From Crystallibacter sulfonylureivorans_A (lineage in GTDB: Bacteria > Actinomycetota > Actinomycetes > Actinomycetales > Micrococcaceae), in NCBI RefSeq assembly GCF_047607445.1, contig NZ_JBLKRT010000003.1:62001-126000 (forward strand): DNA of 64,000 bases, given 5' to 3'. A program made the position numbers and the translations under genes. How positions within the stretch are numbered: the stretch's first letter is position 1; every line of letters begins with the position of its first letter. A model generated the notes under the pieces. That model searched no databases. It saw nothing but the letters and a program-made list of their open reading frames with translations, and was not told where the DNA came from. Positions 7,799-16,446 of the stretch are shown here, piece after piece.

Positions 7799-8077
7799 AT
7801 GATGGATTCCTACGGCTGGTCGGGAATGGGCTGGATGTGGATCTTCTGGGTCTTGCTCATCGTTGGTCTGGTCTTGCTCATCATCCTGTTGGTCCGGCTG
7901 ATTGGGGGCGGAATGCCGGGTCGCGGCGCCGGAATGCCGGACCGCGGAGCCGGCGGCGGCAGGACTGCTGGCGACACCCGGGCCCGAGAAATACTGGCAG
8001 AGCGCTACGCGCGCGGAGAACTCACGGCAGAGGAGTACCGTGAGGCACTCCGGACACTCGGTGAGACCGGGGGATGA
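7799..8077 (+). CDS. small SHOCT-domain membrane protein
   Basis: A 92-aa protein with one N-terminal transmembrane helix (WMWIFWVLLIVGLVLLIILL, residues about 12-31), a Gly/Met/Arg-rich linker (GGGMPGRGAGMPDRGAGGG) and a C-terminal SHOCT helix pair (ILAERYARGELTAEEYREAL). SHOCT domains are short protein-interaction modules often placed at the end of membrane proteins. Its stop overlaps the start of the multicopper oxidase by ATGA, so the two are translationally coupled and probably work together in metal handling at the envelope. GGAGTGAAGCC serves as ribosome site. Confidence 0.85.
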   Translation: MMDSYGWSGMGWMWIFWVLLIVGLVLLIILLVRLIGGGMPGRGAGMPDRGAGGGRTAGDTRAREILAERYARGELTAEEYREALRTLGETGG

Positions 8078-9534
8078 AGACTCTCAACCGCAGGCAAGCC
8101 CTGGTCCTCGGCGTCGCCGGCACTGCGGCTGTCGCCGTCGGAGGCGGAGGTCTGCTCTGGGCCCAAGCACCGTTCCGTGCCGAAACCGGTGACCGGCTGA
8201 AAGAACCTGTGAATCTCAGCAGCCAGGAAGGAATGCTGACGGAGCGTCTCGAGGCGGCACCGGCGCGGATCATGGTCGCTGGCAGGCCGGCGTCCGTGGC
8301 CGCCTACAACAGCTCCCTTCCCGGACCGACGCTTCGACTGCGACCGGGGGACCGGCTCCGGATCACCCTGGTCAACAGGCTCGACATGGCTACGAACCTG
8401 CACGTGCATGGACTGCATGTCTCACCGGCGGGGAACGGTGATAACTCCTTTGTCAGTATCGAGCCGGGAGAATCCTTCGACTATGAGTACGACCTTCCGG
8501 CCAACCACCCATCTGGCACCTTCTGGTACCACCCGCATCATCACGGGAGCGTGGCGGATCAGCTTGCGGCTGGCTTGTACGGGGCGATTGTCGTGGAAGA
8601 CCCGGAGCGGCTTCCGGTCACGCGGGAGCGGCTCCTCGTCGTCTCCGACATCAGCCTGACCAGCTCCGGCAGTCTTCGGCCACCCTCGGCAGCAGAGCAG
8701 GTGATGGGCCGCGAGGGGGAGACCGTGCTGGTGAACGGGCAGGTCCGGCCGATGCTGTCTGCAACCGCCGGTGACCGCGAGCGTTGGCGCGTCATCAACG
8801 CCTGTCCTGCCCGCTACCTTCGGCTTCAGCTGGCGGAAAGCCAGCTTCAGGTACTGGCTTTTGATGGCCGTTCGCTGGCGGCTCCTGCACAGGTGGACGA
8901 GGTCGTATTGGCGCCGGGAAACCGGGCGGATCTGCTGGTCGAGGCGGTCAACGGACTGACGATCCTGCGGGCTGCTTCCTTTGACCGCGGAAGAATGACC
9001 GGAATGATGGGCAGCGGCCAAGGCCCTCGTACCGAACCCGTGGACCTGCTGTCGTTGGATACGAGCGGAGCACAACGGAGCGGCCTGCCTCCGGTCACCG
9101 GTACCGGACATCCGAGGGATCTTCGGAAGGAAGCAGTGGCAGCGCGCCGCAGGCTCGACTTTTCGATGGGAATGGGAATGGGCATAAGGTCCGGGATGGG
9201 CCCGGGCGGCATGAGCTTCACCATCAACGGCAAGGTTTTCGATGGAGGGCGTATCGACGAGATAGTCAGTGTGGGCAGCGTGGAGGAATGGACTCTCACC
9301 AACAGCAGTCCGATGGACCATCCCATGCATCTGCACGTTTGGCCGATGCAGGTCATTGAGCAGGACGGCCAAAGCATTCCCGGCCCCAGGTGGCAGGACG
9401 TCGTCAACATCCCGGCTCGCAGCGAAGTGAAAGTCCTCGTCTCCTTCGATGATTTTCCGGGGCGCTCGGTTTTCCACTGCCACATTCTGGACCATGAAGA
9501 CAGGGGCATGATGGGGGTCCTTGAAGCCCGCTAG
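8074..9534 (+). CDS. Tat-exported multicopper oxidase (CueO/CotA type)
   Basis: Extracytoplasmic oxidase of 486 aa; by family it oxidises Cu(I), metals or phenolics with reduction of O2 to water. The N-terminus is a twin-arginine signal (NRRQALVLGVAGTAAVAVG). Copper sites are complete: HVHG (from H110), WYHPHHHG (about 151-158), HPMHLHVW in domain 3 and HCHILDHEDRGMM at 468-480, with C469 as type-1 ligand and M479 in the axial position. A Met-rich stretch around residues 364-383 (FSMGMGMGIRSGMGPGGM) parallels the Met-rich copper-binding segment of CueO. This suggests cuprous oxidase activity, though no copper exporter is adjacent. Confidence 0.92.
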   Translation: MKTLNRRQALVLGVAGTAAVAVGGGGLLWAQAPFRAETGDRLKEPVNLSSQEGMLTERLEAAPARIMVAGRPASVAAYNSSLPGPTLRLRPGDRLRITLVNRLDMATNLHVHGLHVSPAGNGDNSFVSIEPGESFDYEYDLPANHPSGTFWYHPHHHGSVADQLAAGLYGAIVVEDPERLPVTRERLLVVSDISLTSSGSLRPPSAAEQVMGREGETVLVNGQVRPMLSATAGDRERWRVINACPARYLRLQLAESQLQVLAFDGRSLAAPAQVDEVVLAPGNRADLLVEAVNGLTILRAASFDRGRMTGMMGSGQGPRTEPVDLLSLDTSGAQRSGLPPVTGTGHPRDLRKEAVAARRRLDFSMGMGMGIRSGMGPGGMSFTINGKVFDGGRIDEIVSVGSVEEWTLTNSSPMDHPMHLHVWPMQVIEQDGQSIPGPRWQDVVNIPARSEVKVLVSFDDFPGRSVFHCHILDHEDRGMMGVLEAR

Positions 9535-9608
9535 CAATACCTCGCGAAGCATCCCCCGGGCAGTTCCCGCCCGCATGAGGCGCAAGGACCGGCTGCTACT
9601 CTGTTGGC

Positions 9609-10877
9609 ATGTGCCCGGTGGCCCGCCGGCTCGCGGCGGTCGATGAGGCGAATTTGGTGCTTGACCATGCCGGCCAGGTCAATGTGTTTCTGGTTGCCGG
9701 GCTCATGATGCCGGGTGGCTTCGTGGCGTCCGATGGCAGCCCTGACCTGAGGGCGCTGCGCGCCTGCCTTCTGGAGCGGATCAAGACGTTGCCGCAGCTC
9801 CGGATGATACCGGTGCCCACGGGCCGCCGGCACCGCTGGGTCGAAGTCCAGCCCGACCTGGACTATCACATCCGGCTCGTCGGGGCCGTCGACGGACTCA
9901 CTGGCTTGGAACGCACGTGCGGAGAGCTGATGAATGTTCCGATGGGACTGGAGCGTCCGCTCTGGGAAATTCTGGTGGTGCCGGGTGCAGCGGCCGGGGC
10001 ACTCGGGATCGTGCTGCGCATTCACCATGCGGTCGCCGATGGGATGGCGGCGGCCGCGATCGTGCAGCGGCTCTTCGATCCCGCGGAAGCCCTGTCCACA
10101 GCTTCTTACATGCCACTTATCCGACCAACGGCGAAGGCTGGGCGCCGCCACGTACGGCATGAGCTCGCGAGGCTTCGGTACGGTCTGCGCCGCACCAGAA
10201 TGACCGTCAGTGGTCGTGAGGTTGGCCCTACCGTGCTGCTAGGTGCGCTGAGTCCGCATCGCGGGGTCGTTTTCCTGGACGTCGACCTCGCAGCGCTCGA
10301 GGCACATGTTCGGCCGCTCGGGGCCACAGTCAACGATGGCCTGCTGGCTGCCGTGTCGGCGGGGTACCGAGCGATGCTGTTTGCCGCTGGCGAGCGGATC
10401 CCCGCCCGGCTGCCCGTCTCGGTGCCGGTGGCGCTGCAGCGCCATGGGACAGCGGGGAATCAGGTCGGGGTCATGCTCGTGCGGCTGCCCCTCGGCGAAA
10501 TCGATCCAGACGTTCGCGTCCGGGTCCTTGCTGGACAGACTCGGGAGGAGAAGGTGCTGGCCAGAGAGCAGGGGACTCTGGAGTTCATGCGTGGCCCGGT
10601 CGGCGCGCGCATCATGGACCGTATCGGCAGGCGGCAGCATCTTGTCGCCGGGTTCGTCACTAATGTGCCGGGCCGGACGGACATTTTTCGCCTCGCAGGC
10701 GCTCCAGTTGTCGCGATCTGGCCGCTGGCCGTGCTCGCCGCCAACGTCCGGCTCGGAGTCGCCGCCGTCTCCTACGGCGGACGGCTCCGCTGCGGCATCC
10801 ATTTCGACGCGGATAACGTGCCCGGAAGAATTTTTGCTGCGGCCATGGGCGACGAGCTGGCGCGCTTGGCCACCTGA
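9609..10877 (+). CDS. wax ester synthase / diacylglycerol acyltransferase (WS/DGAT) family
   Basis: Bifunctional acyl-CoA acyltransferase family that makes storage triacylglycerol or wax esters at the membrane or lipid-body surface. Of the 422 aa, the region around residue 139 carries the catalytic HHxxxDG motif as HHAVADGMAA, preceded by the family segment RPLWEILVVPG. The C-terminal half has NVPGRTD and SYGGRLRCGIHFD. It is somewhat shorter than the usual 450-470 aa, and no strong ribosome site precedes ATG 9609; GTG 9618 is an alternative. In mycobacteria tgs1, the main WS/DGAT, belongs to the DosR dormancy regulon, which fits the genes that follow. Confidence 0.85.
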   Translation: MCPVARRLAAVDEANLVLDHAGQVNVFLVAGLMMPGGFVASDGSPDLRALRACLLERIKTLPQLRMIPVPTGRRHRWVEVQPDLDYHIRLVGAVDGLTGLERTCGELMNVPMGLERPLWEILVVPGAAAGALGIVLRIHHAVADGMAAAAIVQRLFDPAEALSTASYMPLIRPTAKAGRRHVRHELARLRYGLRRTRMTVSGREVGPTVLLGALSPHRGVVFLDVDLAALEAHVRPLGATVNDGLLAAVSAGYRAMLFAAGERIPARLPVSVPVALQRHGTAGNQVGVMLVRLPLGEIDPDVRVRVLAGQTREEKVLAREQGTLEFMRGPVGARIMDRIGRRQHLVAGFVTNVPGRTDIFRLAGAPVVAIWPLAVLAANVRLGVAAVSYGGRLRCGIHFDADNVPGRIFAAAMGDELARLAT

Positions 10878-10972
10878 CGTTCCGCCAGTCCGCCGTTGCC
10901 AGTCCTGGATCAGAAGGGACAGGCAGTATTGCCCCTCTAGGCACGTCCGTCAGTTCGGGCCAGAATCTAACC

Positions 10973-11437
10973 ATGGCTGAAGTGGAGCCGTGGTCAAGAA
11001 AGCGGAAAGCCAAGCCCGGTAAGAATCAGCGCCGATTCGGCTACACGGTCGCGGTGATCGTCAACGCGGCCCTATTCGGTGCAGTCAACGGTTGGCCAGG
11101 GTGGCAGTCCGTGCCCATCCTGACCGATGAGACGCCCCAAGTCTTGCCGATCTTCAATGCCGCGCTCGTCGTCGGAGTCGTCAGCAATGTCCTCAACTGG
11201 GTCTTCGACTCGGAGAAGCTCAAGACCGTCGGTGAACTCGTGTCTTCCGCGCTCGGAGCAGCCGTCATTCTGCGTACCTGGGCAGTGTTTCCGTTCGACT
11301 TCGGTGGTTCTACCGTGCCCTGGGACCTGGTGACCCGGGTCCTACTCGGGTTCGCGTTAGCCGGATGCTGCATCAGCATCATCGTTCAAGTGGTCTTTCT
11401 GGCTCGCTTATCGCGACGGGTCTCTCCTCTCAACTGA
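10973..11437 (+). CDS. small four-helix membrane protein
   Basis: A 154-aa protein I do not recognise by function. A basic N-terminus (WSRKRKAKPGKNQRR) precedes about four hydrophobic segments near residues 24-40, 60-77, 88-104 and 117-143. The tail is short and basic (LARLSRRVSPLN). Such small proteins recur in actinobacterial stress islands next to WS/DGAT and alcohol dehydrogenase genes. It sits between those two here, about 100 bp from the acyltransferase and 71 bp from the dehydrogenase. Confidence 0.65.
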   Translation: MAEVEPWSRKRKAKPGKNQRRFGYTVAVIVNAALFGAVNGWPGWQSVPILTDETPQVLPIFNAALVVGVVSNVLNWVFDSEKLKTVGELVSSALGAAVILRTWAVFPFDFGGSTVPWDLVTRVLLGFALAGCCISIIVQVVFLARLSRRVSPLN

Positions 11438-11508
11438 CGCTTCGATCTGCACGGCCGGACCGCGCTGGTTACTGATTCACCCGAATTGCCCTGAGAAAGG
11501 AAGAGAAA

Positions 11509-12564
11509 GTGAAAGCACTGGTATTCAACGGTCCCGGACAGAAATCCTGGACCGACGTTCCTGATCCCTCCATCCAAAACCCGACCGATGCCATTGTCCG
11601 GGTGGACACCACCACCATCTGCGGAACGGATCTTCACATCCTCAAAGGCGATGTCCCCGCCGTTCAGAGCGGCAGAATACTGGGGCACGAAGGAGTAGGA
11701 ACAGTCGTAGCGACCGGGTCCTCCGTTACGGGCCTCCGCGCCGGCGACCGTGTCATCATCTCCTGTATCAAATCCTGCGGCCACTGCAGCAGTTGCAAGA
11801 CCGGGCTCTATTCTCACTGTCAGGGTGAAGAAGGGGCGCCCGGTATCGGATGGATCTTCGGTCATTTGATCGACGGTACACAGGCCGAGTATGTCCGCGT
11901 CCCTTACGCCGACAACTCGCTGCACAAGCTCCCCGAGGGAGTGCCGGACGAACAAGCGGTCATGCTGTCGGATATCCTGCCCACCGGGTTCGAAATCGGA
12001 GTCCAATATGGTCGGGTCAAGCCGGGAGACACGGTCGTGGTGGTCGGAGCAGGCCCGGTCGGTTTGGCTGCAATTGCCACAGCAGGCTTATACGGAGCAG
12101 CGTCGGTCATTGCCATCGACTTGGACGAGCACCGTCTACAACAAGCACGGGACTTCGGTGCCACCAGCGCCATCTCGTCGCGGGCGTCGGACTGGAAAGA
12201 GGAAGTCTTCGCGCTGACCGAGGGGCATGGGGCCGACGTCGCCATAGAAGCCGTCGGAATCCCCGAAACCTTCGACATGGCCGTGGAGCTAGTGCGCCCG
12301 GGCGGAAACGTAGCAAACGTTGGCGTTCACGGACGATCAGTAGAACTTCATTTGGAGAATCTGTGGATCCAGAACATCAACATCAGCATGGGGTTAGTTA
12401 ATGCCAACACCACTCCCATGCTGCTGAAACTAGTTGCCCAACATCGGATTCCAGCGGAAAAGTTCGCGACGCATCATTTCCAGCTCACGGAAATAGTGGA
12501 TGCTTACGACACCTTCTCGCGTGCTGCGGAAACGAAAGCCCTCAAAGTAGTCCTCACCCAGTGA
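11509..12564 (+). CDS. zinc-dependent medium-chain alcohol dehydrogenase
   Basis: NAD(P)-dependent zinc dehydrogenase of 351 aa. The catalytic zinc site is visible as TICGTDLHILKGD and GHEGVGTV; the structural zinc site as CGHCSSCKTGLYSHC; the Rossmann motif as VVVGAGPVGLAAIATA. The start is GTG 11509 behind GAAAGGAAGAGAAA. Sequence character is close to the threonine/butanediol/alcohol dehydrogenase branch, so substrate is open (2,3-butanediol, isopropanol or ethanol-type alcohols). One of two such enzymes in this stress-type region; the other is at 30425-31456. Confidence 0.9.
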   Translation: MKALVFNGPGQKSWTDVPDPSIQNPTDAIVRVDTTTICGTDLHILKGDVPAVQSGRILGHEGVGTVVATGSSVTGLRAGDRVIISCIKSCGHCSSCKTGLYSHCQGEEGAPGIGWIFGHLIDGTQAEYVRVPYADNSLHKLPEGVPDEQAVMLSDILPTGFEIGVQYGRVKPGDTVVVVGAGPVGLAAIATAGLYGAASVIAIDLDEHRLQQARDFGATSAISSRASDWKEEVFALTEGHGADVAIEAVGIPETFDMAVELVRPGGNVANVGVHGRSVELHLENLWIQNINISMGLVNANTTPMLLKLVAQHRIPAEKFATHHFQLTEIVDAYDTFSRAAETKALKVVLTQ

Positions 12565-12773
12565 GCATGATGAGCAACGCAGAGCTCCGTGACCCACTGC
12601 GCAATCCACGCGGACAAGTGCCTGTCAGAAGCCTGCCAAAGACCACGCCTCATGACCGCCACGGGTGCAGTTTGCCGGCGTGCGTTTGTGGACGGTACGG
12701 GAATGAGCCAAGGCCTCACCCCTGACGTATGAATCGGGAAGCCGGGCGATTCAGCGCCGGCCCACTGGAAGCG

Positions 12774-15401
12774 CTAGATGATCCCGCGGGCTGCGGCAAT
12801 TTTGAGCACGTCCCGCCGGCTTGCCGCACCGAGTTTGCGGTAAATAGATCGTTGGTGCGTCTTGACGGTGTTCACCGAGATGAACAGTGCCTTCCCAATA
12901 TCTGCCGCGGTCATCATCGAGCGCATGTACGCGAGGACTTCGAGTTCACGTTCCGTGAGACGCCAGTAGAGAAAGGTTGTCAGGTTGTCGCTGTGCGTAT
13001 TCTCCTTCAACTGTGCCGCCACAAACGCCTCATGGGCTGTTCCCCACACCGCGTGCTGCATGAGGAGTCCAGCAAGTTCGTCCCTGCGTTCTGCGAATGG
13101 ACGGATGATGTGTTGTGGTTCCGCGAGGGCGACCGCGTATTCAACCCGTTCGTGCGCTGCGGACATGTCACCGTCTTTGGAGGCCAATAGCGCCTCCGTC
13201 AGAGCGAGACTTGTACCCGTGTAAGAATCACGCTGCCGCTCCGTCACGGCCTTGGTGCGGTTCAGCGCTTCGGTGAACTTTCCGCCGCGCCTAAGTAACT
13301 CAGCCAGCAGCGCATCCACCAAAGCAGGATTTTCGCGGTCCTCAAGAGGCTTTACGATCGCCAACGCACCAGTCATGTCTCCTTCGGCTTCAGCAATTTT
13401 TGCGTTTGCCATCGTCGACAGCGCACTCCACGAAGGTCCGTGCAGTCCAGTGTCTCGGAGGGAGGTCAGGACGTGCGCTGTATCGGGGATCTGGGCCGGT
13501 TCACCCCGCGCGCAATCGACCAGGACACGATAGACAGCGCATAATTTGTCGATCGACGTTTCCCGGCCTCCCGCGGGCAAAACCTTGTCCAAGTGGGCTC
13601 GGGCGGCCTCCAAGTCGTTGATCCAGTAACTCGAGATACCCTGCGCCAGCCAAAGGCAGGGCATCTGGCCGTCCGGGCGCCACCCGAGTTCATCGGCGCC
13701 GTTTATAGCTTCCACCACGCGCTCATCCGCCGCCACAAAATCGCCCGCTAATACGTACGCCAATGCGATCTCCGAGGTAATGATGACCTCATCAGCCACA
13801 ACCTGATGGTCTTGGTCGGCAGCGTCTGCGGTCGGGGAGGCCAGAAGGGTGAGGGGCTCTTCTTCCTGGTCGCCGAATCCGGGGCCTCCTCGAAGCGGCC
13901 GGCTGCTGTGCAGCGCGGTCGGCTGGCGCCCTGCAGCTTGTGGGTCTGCCGGGGTGCGCCCGGAATTTCCGTACACGTCAAAACTGCCATCGTTGGGCAT
14001 CAGACCCAGCAGGTCCACATACAGCTCGAACCGCCTCCGACGAGCGGACTCCAGTGCAGACAGCCCGGTGAACGAGCGGTGCGCCAGGTCCACTGCTGAA
14101 GGGGCATCGCCTGAAAGGGCACGGCAGATGGATCTGATCAAGAGGACGCCGGCGTGATCAGACCACGGGGCCGGCAAGTCGAGACACAGCTGTTCGAGGG
14201 AGGAAAGGCCGTTACGCAGCAGATAGTCCAGCCAATGGGCTACAAGGGAGGTCACAGCCTGCTGAGGTTCACGTCCTTGCAGCGCCTGGCTGACGCTCTC
14301 GGTAACGTCGCAGTCCTGGTAGAAACGTGCAGCAACGCGGTGGAGATGCTCTGCTAGAACCCGATTGCGCTCCTCTAGGATCTCCCGGCACTGGGCCGCA
14401 AACAGGGCCTGCCATTGATAGACGGGCCCGTCTCCGTGGACGTCTTTCTCCTCAATGAATAGGCCCTTTCTAATGCATTCCTGGAGGAGGAAACCGCCAC
14501 TTTGGACCCCGGACAGTGCAATAGCGAGTTCGTGCTCGAGCCAGTCGCAAGTAGTGGCTCGCAGGACAAAGTCGGCGAGAGATGGTTCAAGTTGGCCGAG
14601 AACTTCTTCGGCAATGTATTCGGTGAAGGCTCTCCCCGGCGTGACACCGCCGGAAGCTCGTTCCTGCTCTTTGTAGACGGACGGACCAACGAAGCCGGCG
14701 TGAAGGGCCACTGGCCACCCGTCGGCGGCCCTCCAGACTGCTTCAACGTCCACTTCGGCTGATGGTGCAAGGTTGGCCGCCAGCTCCATGGCCTCCGGCA
14801 ACGTGAAGGCTAAATCTGACGTGCGAAATTCCTTCAACCCATCGCCATATCGGAGTTTCTCCAGGCGCAGCGAAGAATGGTCTCGGCCGGAGAGAACTAG
14901 CCGTAATGCCGGAGGCGCAGAGCCGGTGAGGATCCCCACAATTCCGTCGGCAAGTCCAGATCCGGCCAATTGCACGTCATCGATGACCAGGGCAAGCGGT
15001 TCCTCAAGCAGGTCGAGCGCCGCGAGCAGATGGTCATAGGAAGCGATTTGGTCTTGGGTCTGAGTTCGATCCGCGGCGCGCAGGACTTCGTCCACGGTGG
15101 AGGACATTCCTGCGGCGGCCGACTGTATGGCGGCTAGTACCCCGTGGAACAACCGCTCGGGTCGTGCGTCAAAACGGTCGAGGGTGAGCCATGCTGAACG
15201 CATGGTTCCACTCTGAGCCCAGTCGCTCAAGATGGTGGACTTCCCGCAACCAGCCGGGGCCTCGACGAGGATGAGCCTGTGGGAATCGGCGGCAAGCGAG
15301 AGGGCCTCGCACAAACGTGGACGTTCGATGGCCAACTCCACGCGCCGCGGAGGCTTGATCTTGAACTGGGGACTGGGTGAGATATGTCCCACGTCGCTCA
15401 T
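12774..15401 (-). CDS. MalT-like LuxR-family ATPase transcriptional regulator
   Basis: Large signal-transduction ATPase with a LuxR output domain, 875 aa from ATG 15401 (the frame is open to 15503, but conserved sequence begins near IKPPRRVELAIERPRL). Domain order: Walker A (VEAPAGCGKSTIL, about residues 45-57), Walker B (LALVIDDVQ, about 140), a winged-helix and TPR-like middle, a low-complexity insert rich in Pro/Asp near residues 480-540, and a C-terminal helix-turn-helix (LTERELEVLAYM ... ISVNTVKTHQRSIYRKLGA). It probably senses a small molecule. Its divergent neighbour is the DUF6325-SHOCT pair, a likely target. Confidence 0.88.
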   Translation of the reverse strand: MSDVGHISPSPQFKIKPPRRVELAIERPRLCEALSLAADSHRLILVEAPAGCGKSTILSDWAQSGTMRSAWLTLDRFDARPERLFHGVLAAIQSAAAGMSSTVDEVLRAADRTQTQDQIASYDHLLAALDLLEEPLALVIDDVQLAGSGLADGIVGILTGSAPPALRLVLSGRDHSSLRLEKLRYGDGLKEFRTSDLAFTLPEAMELAANLAPSAEVDVEAVWRAADGWPVALHAGFVGPSVYKEQERASGGVTPGRAFTEYIAEEVLGQLEPSLADFVLRATTCDWLEHELAIALSGVQSGGFLLQECIRKGLFIEEKDVHGDGPVYQWQALFAAQCREILEERNRVLAEHLHRVAARFYQDCDVTESVSQALQGREPQQAVTSLVAHWLDYLLRNGLSSLEQLCLDLPAPWSDHAGVLLIRSICRALSGDAPSAVDLAHRSFTGLSALESARRRRFELYVDLLGLMPNDGSFDVYGNSGRTPADPQAAGRQPTALHSSRPLRGGPGFGDQEEEPLTLLASPTADAADQDHQVVADEVIITSEIALAYVLAGDFVAADERVVEAINGADELGWRPDGQMPCLWLAQGISSYWINDLEAARAHLDKVLPAGGRETSIDKLCAVYRVLVDCARGEPAQIPDTAHVLTSLRDTGLHGPSWSALSTMANAKIAEAEGDMTGALAIVKPLEDRENPALVDALLAELLRRGGKFTEALNRTKAVTERQRDSYTGTSLALTEALLASKDGDMSAAHERVEYAVALAEPQHIIRPFAERRDELAGLLMQHAVWGTAHEAFVAAQLKENTHSDNLTTFLYWRLTERELEVLAYMRSMMTAADIGKALFISVNTVKTHQRSIYRKLGAASRRDVLKIAAARGII

Positions 15402-15589
15402 GGTAGGCGCAGTCCCCGAGATACAACAAGGGCTTACGGTGTATCCAAAATGTGTGATCCAACCGGTCGGGGGAAGCGGAGGACCGCAACGCTGCGTAGT
15501 CAACAGATCATCCGGGGCGGGTGAGGTCGGACGGGGTCGGTACGGGGAATATTTATAGGACCTGCAGTTCCGGCAAACAGGAGTAACAG

Positions 15590-16018
15590 ATGAAAGTCGG
15601 ACCAGTTGAAGTGATGATTTGTGCGTTTCGGCGATCGGAGGTCGACGCTCGAGTCATCGATGCCCTGCGGGAAGCGGTCCGGCCCGGTGCGGTGGTCATC
15701 ATCGATCTGGTATTGCTATCGAGAGACCAGCATGGAGTTGTGCATGTTCGTGATCTGGAAGACCACCTTCAGGAGGCTTGGTCCGGTCTCGTGGATTATC
15801 CGCAGCTGCTGACGCTCCTCAGCGACGCCGACCTCGAAGTCGCAGCCGAATCAATAGGAAATGACGAAACAGCTTTGGTGTTGGCTTTGGAACATCGTTG
15901 GGCGCAGCACCTTTCTGATGCGGTACAGGATTCAGGAGGAGTGACGACCCTATACGCGAGAATTCCCCACGAAACAGTGGTCGCCGCCGTCGAAGCCGCC
16001 GGCATCTCAGCGACCTGA
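15590..16018 (+). CDS. DUF6325-type protein (copy 1)
   Basis: A 142-aa soluble protein of the DUF6325 / DUF1269-like group. It opens with GPVEVMICAFRRSEVDARVIDAL, continues with a hydrophobic strand AVVIIDLVLL and contains a strongly acidic middle (LSDADLEVAAESIGNDETALVLALEHRWA). The fold is ferredoxin-like by family; no enzymatic role is established. It pairs with the SHOCT protein 26 bp downstream and is divergent from the LuxR regulator. A homologous DUF6325+SHOCT pair exists at 55033-55852. Confidence 0.75.
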   Translation: MKVGPVEVMICAFRRSEVDARVIDALREAVRPGAVVIIDLVLLSRDQHGVVHVRDLEDHLQEAWSGLVDYPQLLTLLSDADLEVAAESIGNDETALVLALEHRWAQHLSDAVQDSGGVTTLYARIPHETVVAAVEAAGISAT

Positions 16019-16044
16019 ACAGACATCGACCCCGAGAATTTCTG

Positions 16045-16317
16045 ATGACTTTTGCTAGAAGCGGCCTCCCCGGGCTGCTCGGAACCATTGCGAGATCTGC
16101 TGCGATCTCGGGTGCCGCGCGCGTAGCGGCAGGTTCGCTCGATGAGCGGGTGCGTTCCCGTCGGGCTGCAGAACAACGCGCACCGGGAGTCCCGTCAGCA
16201 TCACCTGCCGGCAAAGAGTGGCTGGCCGATCAGCTCGAAATTCTTGCGGAGCTTCATGCCGCCCACGTGCTGACGGATAGGGAATTCGCCGCTGCGAAAG
16301 CGCGCCTTCTGTCCTGA
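16045..16317 (+). CDS. SHOCT-domain protein (copy 1)
   Basis: A 90-aa protein with an N-terminal segment containing small hydrophobic helices (GLPGLLGTIARSAAISGAARVAAG), an Arg-rich linker and a C-terminal SHOCT module (LADQLEILAELHAAHVLTDREFAAAKARLL). It lies 26 bp after the DUF6325 gene and is probably co-transcribed with it. Its N-terminal pattern (RG/AR-T/S-AxxxGxA-x-R-RRQ/RRA) resembles the second SHOCT protein at 55033-55380, indicating the two pairs are paralogous cassettes. Function unknown. Confidence 0.75.
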   Translation: MTFARSGLPGLLGTIARSAAISGAARVAAGSLDERVRSRRAAEQRAPGVPSASPAGKEWLADQLEILAELHAAHVLTDREFAAAKARLLS

Positions 16318-16446
16318 CGGCCCAGGACGATGTCATTCGCTGGGCAAGACGGCCTGAATCTAGGGTGGCTCTCTGCGCCGGTGCGTTTGATTCCTTGCAC
16401 CAGTGCCTCGCCCTGAAGCGGGGCACTGGTGCAAGTCCTGGCCTGT

